Assembly: GCA_943356485.1 (NCBI GenBank)
Contig: CALRFD010000001.1
Span: 1-55,074, forward strand
Reading direction: 5' to 3'
Source of the DNA: Patescibacteria group bacterium
GTDB lineage: Bacteria > Patescibacteriota > Microgenomatia > Daviesbacterales > UBA10151
Length of the DNA stretch: 55,074 nt
The position numbers and the translations under genes were made by a program. Shown one piece after another: positions 49,176 to 55,074 of this stretch (position 1 is the first letter of the stretch; the number at the start of each line of letters is the position of its first letter). The notes under the pieces are model-generated. The model saw nothing but the letters and a program-made list of their open reading frames with translations. It had not been told where the DNA came from and searched no databases.

Positions 49176-50498
49176 TCATTCCCTATCTAACGGACAAGTT
49201 AAACAATGTGCTCCTCCGTTCCAACGCATCAATTCATGTCCGTCAAAGGTAATAACATCTACGCCAAGTCCTTGTAGTGATTTTCGAGTTTCCCCTGTAT
49301 CTGCATGGTACATAACTACCTTACCCGGCTCCAGAGCAACTACATTTCCTCCTTGAAAACGTAACTCTCTAACAACAGATTGAGCAAAATGCTGGACTTG
49401 AGTTCCGAACGTATTTGAAGGTTCTCCCCCTATATAGGCAAAATTATAGCTATAGTGTTGCTTAAGATAATTTTCGAGCCTCACTTCAGTCTTATACTCT
49501 CTACCAGTGCCTGGTTCATAAACTGTCACTTTTCCTATATCTGCTATAGAATCAAGTGCTATTCGAACTTCTTCAGCTTCCGGTCTTTCTTTTAACTCAT
49601 CTAGCGTACTCATTAAAATTCTTATAAAAGGACTGTCTTGTGCAAAATCATCGTTAAATAGATAAGGTATGATTAATGCCTTTCTATGATCTACCAGATT
49701 AAATATTGTATCTAAATGAAGAAATAAACTATTAATACCTGTGAATTGCCGCCCACCGACATCAGAAAGAGGGCCTTTGGGCATATTTACAGCTATTACC
49801 TCCATTTTTGTTTCTTCTGCTATTTTAGCCGCAGCTACCCTTGATGAGACGTTATCAACACCCATTAGTAAAGTCTTGTTATTAAATACCATTAAGTCTC
49901 CTCCTTCAATATAAACATTCTTTCTCTCCGCGTCAAAAACTATTGGATATTCTTGCAATTGAGGAGAGTTTTCAAACATAAACCTAGTTATCTGATTTTC
50001 TAATTTTCTCTGAGGTTGACTAAAATTAGTCAACAATATTCCTTTAGGCAAAGCTACTGCCACATCTCGAGAAAAAATCATCCACTGCAAAGGTCTTACT
50101 CTAAAAAGATTTGAGGATTGTTCGTTAGAAAATACTGAGCGCCTACTTGCGCCTAATAAATCTGCAGCGTTGATATCTCCACCATTTTCCATAAAAGATA
50201 AAAGTTTTGGGAAATACCCACCAACAAAAGATGAAAGCTTATTGTTCTCCCGAGCATTACTTATGGCTTCATTAATCAAAGTTGGTGCTTCAAGAACCTG
50301 TACCCCTTGTTCCCCTAAGATATGCCGAAAAGACTCATGCTCTCTAAGGGAATCGGTACCCATAATATCCAAAGTAAAACCTGGCAGATTAGTTTCATGC
50401 AAAAATGGCAGGGTATTTCGGTCTTCACCTAGCATAGGTTGAACTATCACCTTTTTTAAACTACCGAAGTCCGAAGTTATTAATTGCTCTTTGTACAT
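49176..50498 (-). CDS. arcA: Arginine deiminase
   Basis: The enzyme hydrolyses arginine to citrulline and ammonia. In 440 residues it shows the start pattern SLKKVIVQPMLGE, SRD of the FTRDP region, NVYIEGGDLMVFN (E198, D201), the His261 of FLHLDTIFN and the nucleophile Cys432 in GGAHCLTCPLD. It is the last gene of argG-argF'-argH-GNAT, 18 bp behind the GNAT, so it is made together with the enzymes that turn citrulline back into arginine. A carbamate kinase or catabolic carbamoyltransferase is not adjacent, so an ATP-yielding arc pathway is not shown. Confidence 0.8.
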   Translation of the reverse strand: MYKEQLITSDFGSLKKVIVQPMLGEDRNTLPFLHETNLPGFTLDIMGTDSLREHESFRHILGEQGVQVLEAPTLINEAISNARENNKLSSFVGGYFPKLLSFMENGGDINAADLLGASRRSVFSNEQSSNLFRVRPLQWMIFSRDVAVALPKGILLTNFSQPQRKLENQITRFMFENSPQLQEYPIVFDAERKNVYIEGGDLMVFNNKTLLMGVDNVSSRVAAAKIAEETKMEVIAVNMPKGPLSDVGGRQFTGINSLFLHLDTIFNLVDHRKALIIPYLFNDDFAQDSPFIRILMSTLDELKERPEAEEVRIALDSIADIGKVTVYEPGTGREYKTEVRLENYLKQHYSYNFAYIGGEPSNTFGTQVQHFAQSVVRELRFQGGNVVALEPGKVVMYHADTGETRKSLQGLGVDVITFDGHELMRWNGGAHCLTCPLDRE

Positions 50499-50516
50499 TT
50501 TCTGATTAATTTGAAT

Positions 50517-51179
50517 CTACTTTCCAAATATAATTTTATTCTTCTTATCATTTCCATCTTCAGATCTAATTAAAGACATACCTATAAACCCATCTGTTAA
50601 AACTCTGTTCAAAGTTATAGTATCATCACACTCAACATTAGCTATCTCAACACCAACTCTACGGCCACCATCCAGCAATTTCTCCATTAAAAATCTATCT
50701 GTATTTGGGTATTCTGATCCAAAGTATTCAGCTCTATAACCTACAATTCTATAACCATTTTTAAAGTAAGCACTAATTCCTCTCCCATTATACGGATCAA
50801 CAGATAGAGTACATTTATTTAAGGATCTTTTTCTGGCTTCATTATCTGCTATAGCTAAAATCTGCTGACTTATACCTTTATTCCTATAGTCTGGATGAAC
50901 CGCCATACTGCTAACGTATAGTTCATCTACTTTAGGCTCAAACCAAAAATAAGACTTCAATTCACCAGCTGCATCAACTATCCCGCCAAAAATATCTCCT
51001 CTGGAATAGGCTAGTTGAAGTTCAGTTACAGTTAGTGGAGGCGGAAAATGATCTGGTGGAGTATCATTAATTTCAAGCATCGCCATATTATCAAATTGGA
51101 CTAATTTTGGCATCTCCTCTAAGTTTAAGCTTCTGTAAATGTGTTCTGGTATTTCTGAATTTAAAATTTCAAATTCCAT
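50517..51179 (-). CDS. GNAT-family acyltransferase in the argG operon
   Basis: The 220-residue protein has the acetyl-CoA-binding core SSMAVHPDYRNKGISQQILA and the later GRGISAYFKNGYRIVGYRAE. The substrate cannot be read. It lies 17 bp behind argH in a T-box-controlled arginine operon that has no ArgA or ArgJ, so a role as glutamate N-acyltransferase is a reasonable guess. The first 80 residues may form a small extra domain. Confidence 0.7.
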   Translation of the reverse strand: MEFEILNSEIPEHIYRSLNLEEMPKLVQFDNMAMLEINDTPPDHFPPPLTVTELQLAYSRGDIFGGIVDAAGELKSYFWFEPKVDELYVSSMAVHPDYRNKGISQQILAIADNEARKRSLNKCTLSVDPYNGRGISAYFKNGYRIVGYRAEYFGSEYPNTDRFLMEKLLDGGRRVGVEIANVECDDTITLNRVLTDGFIGMSLIRSEDGNDKKNKIIFGK

Positions 51180-51196
51180 TTAGTATTAATAAAAAC

Positions 51197-52684
51197 TTAT
51201 TCTTTTATAATTCTCTTAACTAAACTCTCTGTTTTTTGATGTGCTTTTTTGACATCTTCCTGTTTTTTTAAAAGCCAGGATCTCTCTGCTTTAATATTTA
51301 GTAAAGCCTGATCCAACAGTTTTTTCATAACTTCTGAGTTGCTTCCGCCGATATTTTTTCTTTTTTCTATGACTAATTTAGGATCTAGTGCTTGTTTGAT
51401 CTCTTCATCAGAAATTGTCATCTTAATTCCTAATTCCAGCGCTTTTTGGATAATTTCTAAGGCAGTTAGTTGAGACAAGGGCTGCCCCTTTATCATCGCT
51501 TCATCAACTACCCCTCCAACAATTTTATAGATAAGCCTATACCCTACTTTAGTTTTTTGGGAGATAAAATCTGCCAGATCTGTGGTTAATGAATAGTTAG
51601 AAGTTGCTAACTCTAACATTCTTTTATCGTTTATTTGCAGGGAATTGATTACTTTCTGTAAAGTTTTAATGGTTGCAGTAGTTTTTTGAAAACCCAGGTT
51701 AATGTACTCCTTAGTTTCCCTGGTATCCCGGTTATAACCCATTGGCAGAGAGCTTAAAATATTTGCCACAATTGCCCAAGAACCGATTACTTGAGGGGCT
51801 GTCGATCTTATTATTTCCAAAACATCCGGGTTTTTCTTTTGCGCCATTACAGAAGATCCGGTGATCGGATGCATCCTTTGGGCAATATCATCCCCTAGCT
51901 CAACCATCCCATATTCGTAAGTATTGAATAAAATTAAATCCTCATTTAGTTTACTGGCAATTAAAGATACCTCTGACAATACATTCAGATAACCAAGCTG
52001 GACAAAACCGCGGGAGGCTATTGCATCCTGTGGTATCTCCCAAGCTTTTGCAAACCCCAAATACCTACCGGTAAATTCTCTATCTAGCGTCCAGGAAGTC
52101 CCATATGACTCACAAGCACCTAATGGATTCATATCATATTGATTTAAATAAAATTTAACTGTTTCCAGGCTTCTTAAAAAAGCATTGAAATACGCCATCG
52201 CCCACTGTCCAACTGTGGTAATTTTTCCTGGCTGCATATGAGTATAGCCTGGCATAACTGTTTGCCTGTGAGCAGACGCCAATTTTTGCATTGATTCTAA
52301 AAGAAAAATTACCTCTTCATAAAAGATAAACATTTTTTCCCTAAGATAAAGCAGCTCTGTTACCATTATCTGATCATTTCTACTTCTGCCCGTATGCACG
52401 CTATAGCCTGCATCGCCGGCTTTTTCTAAAATTTTAGCCTCCAGCGTTAACTGAGCCCCTTTCTCCGGATTTATGGAAAATTTCCCATCACTTATTTCTT
52501 TTTCAATTTCGAGTAAAGCCTTCAGGCATTTTTTCGCGCTTTCTTTAGTAATAATTCCAGTTTCTAAAAGCATTAGAACATGAACTTTTGTCGCCCAGAC
52601 ATCAAATACCGTCATTTCCATATCCAGATCCATTTGTGTTTGGGAAACGATAAAAGAAGCTGTTTGAAGTTTAGGCTTATCCAT
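51197..52684 (-). CDS. argH: Argininosuccinate lyase
   Basis: ArgH splits argininosuccinate into arginine and fumarate. The 495 residues have the family order VHTGRSRNDQIMVT, YTHMQPGKITTVGQW and the signature GSSVMAQKKNPDVLE, with Ala where most have Pro. Its start overlaps the argF' stop by 8 bp. The C-terminal domain is about 30 residues longer than in E. coli. Confidence 0.96.
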   Translation of the reverse strand: MDKPKLQTASFIVSQTQMDLDMEMTVFDVWATKVHVLMLLETGIITKESAKKCLKALLEIEKEISDGKFSINPEKGAQLTLEAKILEKAGDAGYSVHTGRSRNDQIMVTELLYLREKMFIFYEEVIFLLESMQKLASAHRQTVMPGYTHMQPGKITTVGQWAMAYFNAFLRSLETVKFYLNQYDMNPLGACESYGTSWTLDREFTGRYLGFAKAWEIPQDAIASRGFVQLGYLNVLSEVSLIASKLNEDLILFNTYEYGMVELGDDIAQRMHPITGSSVMAQKKNPDVLEIIRSTAPQVIGSWAIVANILSSLPMGYNRDTRETKEYINLGFQKTTATIKTLQKVINSLQINDKRMLELATSNYSLTTDLADFISQKTKVGYRLIYKIVGGVVDEAMIKGQPLSQLTALEIIQKALELGIKMTISDEEIKQALDPKLVIEKRKNIGGSNSEVMKKLLDQALLNIKAERSWLLKKQEDVKKAHQKTESLVKRIIKE

Positions 52685-53711
52685 TCTTTTTCCCTATTAA
52701 ATAATCAAGTATTGCCATTTGAATCCACATCCTGTTTTCTGCTTCATCAATAACAATTGAGGATTTACCATCTATAACTTCATCTGATACTTCAACATTC
52801 CTTCTTACAGGTAGACAGTGCATAAAATAAGCATTATTCGTTAGTTCCATCTTTTTGCTGTCAACAATCCATGATTTTAGCTTATCTTTAATTTTTTTCT
52901 CTTCATCCCAATTACCATAAAACTTAATTGAACCCCAACTTTTTGCACAAATTACATTTGCATCTTTAAATGCTTCTTCCTGCGAATTATTTATAGATAG
53001 GGAGCCTCCGGCTGATTGAGCTCTTTTCTTTGCTATCTTTAGCACGTCTTCATCCAGCTCCCAACCTTTGGGATGAGCAATCACTACATTCATCCCCAAA
53101 TCGCAGGCTGCCATAAATTGAGAATTAACAGTTGCCATTGGCAAAGATTTAGGATGATAAGCCCAAGTCAGGACATATTTTTTACCCTTTGGCTTACCCA
53201 TTTTCTCCATAATTGTCATGGCATCTCCCAATCCCTGACAGGGATGGTAGACATTAGATTCCATATTAATCACAGGAACTGAGGCGTATTTTGCAAAGCT
53301 TTGTACAACTATATCTTTCTTAACTTCATCCCATGAAGGAACCTTAACGCTTTCCGAGGAAGTAGTTATCAAGTCGCTGGCTCTAACAGCAATAGCATTA
53401 CTCATTCGGGAAACCACTGCTGCAGCTTCTTTAATATGCTCGCTTGTTGTTTTATCCATAACGGTATTTTCCTTAAATTCAAAAGGATAAGCTCCGCTAC
53501 CGGAAGATAGATCCACTGCTAAACCGCCAAGCTTATTCATTCCTGCGATAAATGATAATCTGGTTCTTAAAGAAGGGTTAAAAAAGAACATACTTAAGAT
53601 CTTCCCTTCAAGTGTTTTTCTCCCGCCAGACTTTTTCATAGCCATAGCGGTCTTAATAATTCTCATTAGTTCTTCTTGGCTATAATCAGTAACGTTTAAA
53701 AAATGTTTCAT
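52677..53711 (-). CDS. argF': N-acyl-ornithine carbamoyltransferase
   Basis: This 344-residue enzyme is not a plain ornithine carbamoyltransferase. It follows the N-acetylornithine carbamoyltransferase of Xanthomonas throughout: MKHFLNVTDYS, FFFNPSLRTRLSF, PFEFKENTVMD, SFAKYASVPVINMESN, YVLTWAYHPKSLP, CAKSWGSIKFYGNW, NNAYFMHCLPVRRNV and IDEAENRM. Residue 90 in VMDKTTSEHI aligns with Glu92 of the acetyl enzyme and with Pro90 of the Bacteroides succinyl enzyme; here it is Ser. In the Xanthomonas enzyme a Ser there is reported to shift preference to succinylornithine. It overlaps argG and argH by a few bases. Confidence 0.9.
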   Translation of the reverse strand: MKHFLNVTDYSQEELMRIIKTAMAMKKSGGRKTLEGKILSMFFFNPSLRTRLSFIAGMNKLGGLAVDLSSGSGAYPFEFKENTVMDKTTSEHIKEAAAVVSRMSNAIAVRASDLITTSSESVKVPSWDEVKKDIVVQSFAKYASVPVINMESNVYHPCQGLGDAMTIMEKMGKPKGKKYVLTWAYHPKSLPMATVNSQFMAACDLGMNVVIAHPKGWELDEDVLKIAKKRAQSAGGSLSINNSQEEAFKDANVICAKSWGSIKFYGNWDEEKKIKDKLKSWIVDSKKMELTNNAYFMHCLPVRRNVEVSDEVIDGKSSIVIDEAENRMWIQMAILDYLIGKKNG

Positions 53712-54934
53712 ATTTTTCCTTTTCTTTTAGCTCTTGATGCAAGCATACTTGGCAAAGCATAGATTTTTGAAAAACCAACTACATCCCTGCTGTCCCAAAG
53801 AGCATTCTCTTCTCCATAAGTAGCAATATCAGAATTTAATAACGAGTATGCACTTCTGCAACCCTTGATAATAATATTACCTTTAAACAGTACAACTTCA
53901 ACATCCCCTGTTACATTTCTTTGACTACTATCAATTAATGCTTCTAAGTCACGCATAACCGGGTCAAAATAAAGAGCCTCATGCAAAAAACTTCCATAAA
54001 AATCGCTTAATGTTTCTTTCCAAAAAGACTGCCATTTTGTCTGTACTAATTTTTCCAACTCTTTATGAGCAGAGATCAGTATCATAGCCGCAGGAGCAGC
54101 AAAAGCTATCCTGCCTTTTATGCCAAGAATCGTATTACCTAAATGGATATTTTTCCCAATCCCATGTTTACCGCCAATTTTTTCTAAATAAGCCATAATT
54201 TCTATTCCTGTCATCTTTTTACCATCTAATGCTACCGGCAACCCTTGTTCAAAGGAGAGAATAAACCCTGCGGGTGACTGAGGAGTTTTATTCAATGGAG
54301 TCATATTCGGAAATACTTCATCCGGCGGAATACCCCAGGAATCTTTTGTCTCTCCTCCTCCTACAGTTACTCCTAAAATACTTTGGTTAATAGAGTATAC
54401 ATTTGGTTTTAGAGAATCAAACAAATTATATTTTTTAAGCAACTCCAGCTCCTCTTCCCTTTTTATACCCAAGTCTCTAATCGGAGTAAGAACTTTAAGC
54501 TCTGGCGCCAATATCTGCAGGGCAACATCAAATCTGATCTGATCATTTCCTGCTCCGGTTGAACCATGTGCGACAAATTTTGCTCCTATTTTTTTTGCAA
54601 CTTCAATGAGTTTTTGTGCGATAATTAACCGCTCGGTACCGGCACATAAAGGATATACATCTCCCCTCAGTATATTTCCCTTGATAATATAAGATATAAA
54701 TTGGTCAAAAAGCTTACCTTTACCATCAATAAATAGATGCTGGCTGGAACCTAATAATTTTGCTCTTTCAGCAATTTTTGATATCTCACTCTTAGTAAAT
54801 CCTCCTGTATCTACAGTTAGGGTTGTAACTTCATAGCCTTGTTGTTTTAAATAAACTACGCAAAATGAAGTATCTAGCCCTCCTGAAAAGGCCAACACTA
54901 CTTTGTTTGCTGTACTGGATATCTGCTTATTCAT
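53708..54934 (-). CDS. argG: Argininosuccinate synthase
   Basis: ArgG joins citrulline and aspartate using ATP. From the ATG at 54934 it has 408 residues: the PP-loop AFSGGLDTSFCVVYLKQQ, then VAHGSTGAGNDQIRFDVALQ and PNVYSINQSILGVTVGGG. Its sequence style (HGSTGAGNDQ) is like that of Bacteroidetes enzymes, which also use acylated carbamoyltransferases. Upstream frames extend to 55030 but translate the T-box terminator, so they are rejected. It is the first gene of argG-argF'-argH-GNAT-arcA. Confidence 0.95.
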   Translation of the reverse strand: MNKQISSTANKVVLAFSGGLDTSFCVVYLKQQGYEVTTLTVDTGGFTKSEISKIAERAKLLGSSQHLFIDGKGKLFDQFISYIIKGNILRGDVYPLCAGTERLIIAQKLIEVAKKIGAKFVAHGSTGAGNDQIRFDVALQILAPELKVLTPIRDLGIKREEELELLKKYNLFDSLKPNVYSINQSILGVTVGGGETKDSWGIPPDEVFPNMTPLNKTPQSPAGFILSFEQGLPVALDGKKMTGIEIMAYLEKIGGKHGIGKNIHLGNTILGIKGRIAFAAPAAMILISAHKELEKLVQTKWQSFWKETLSDFYGSFLHEALYFDPVMRDLEALIDSSQRNVTGDVEVVLFKGNIIIKGCRSAYSLLNSDIATYGEENALWDSRDVVGFSKIYALPSMLASRAKRKGKI

Positions 54935-54956
54935 AGTTACAATTTTTGGAGTTTTG

Positions 54957-55074
54957 CTAAAACTCGCCCTCCTAGTATCTAGGGACGAGTTTAACCCGTG
55001 GTACCACCCTACTTTATCTTGATGAAACAATCTACAAGATCTCTTAATAAATGAAACTTACTTTCTACCAGAGG
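54957..55074 (-). promoter_or_regulatory. T-box riboswitch upstream of argG, 5' end cut by the window
   Basis: On the minus strand the right edge contains the 3' strand of stem I (GGTAGAAAGTAAG, 55069-55057), stem III ATCTTG/CAAGAT (55040-55016), and the T-box core AGGGTGGTACCACGGG (55010-54995). The bulge UGGU could pair with a tRNA ending ACCA. The terminator AACTCG...CGAGTT follows (54991-54961) with a four-T tail. The stem I strand matches that of the argC T-box at 12 of 13 bases. Most of stem I lies beyond 55074. Confidence 0.88.
54959..54991 (-). terminator. T-box terminator before argG
   Basis: CTAGGG/CCCTCCTAG-type pairing plus AACTCG/CGAGTT gives a stem of about 12 bp with a three-base loop. 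It shares the TCGTCCCT strand with the antiterminator. The T-run is only four bases long. Confidence 0.75.

Overview
The window looks like part of a small, AT-rich bacterial genome of the Candidate Phyla Radiation (Patescibacteria), most likely the Microgenomates side. This is inferred from the short PolA without a proofreading domain, class I aldolase next to a GlpX-like phosphatase, DUF5654 and DUF5667 proteins, many small orphan membrane proteins, tight gene packing, and palindromic or heptamer repeats sitting in frame inside essential genes. TGA is used as a stop, so the code is the standard bacterial one. No rRNA, tRNA or CRISPR array was found. The placement rests on gene style only, since no search could be run.

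Layout. 1-1750: the end of a GGDEF protein and a Fic protein. 1861-7170: the pyrimidine/carbamoyl-phosphate operon pyrB-carA-carB, preceded by a leader peptide and an intrinsic terminator that together look like pyrBI-type attenuation. 7193-13280: small membrane proteins, recF, an MFS transporter, a CDP-alcohol phosphotransferase-like protein and mutM. 13300-20700: fba-glpX, glycosyltransferase, cupin, MYG1/DHH-like protein and a nitronate monooxygenase-like protein. 20800-23510: polA with a HicBA toxin-antitoxin pair behind it. 23540-29840: hydrolases, glycosyltransferases and an ABC exporter. 30078-33416: ftsH with a VapBC pair behind it. 33459-36180: trpS, a TrpR-like repressor under a palindromic operator, and two small genes that each carry a frameshift. 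36327-42591: an arginine-deiminase-like enzyme, argS, a methyltransferase, a YbaK-type deacylase, an M20 deacylase and an orphan. 42600-55074: arginine metabolism.

The right third is an arginine hub, unusual for this kind of organism. One T-box leader precedes a P-loop protein, argC, argD and argB. A second T-box precedes argG, an N-acyl-ornithine carbamoyltransferase (argF'), argH, a GNAT and an arginine deiminase. An ornithine cyclodeaminase and a CtlX-type citrulline-processing enzyme lie between them. Together they could make arginine through acylated intermediates, with an M20 deacylase 3' of argS as a candidate for the deacylation step, and could also run arginine to citrulline to ornithine to proline. 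The carAB product feeds both this route and pyrB. No recognisable N-acylglutamate synthase is present; the P-loop protein and the GNAT are the local candidates.

The most unusual structural signal is repeated twice: a toxin-antitoxin module lies directly 3' of an essential gene (hicBA after polA, vapBC after ftsH), and a diverged copy of that gene's 3' end lies at the far side of the module. At ftsH the copy is fused in frame to VapC. The second theme is in-frame repeat insertion: tandem heptamers in carB and polA, related sequence in glpX, and palindromes in polA, a glycosyltransferase, a tRNA-binding protein and the fba stop region.
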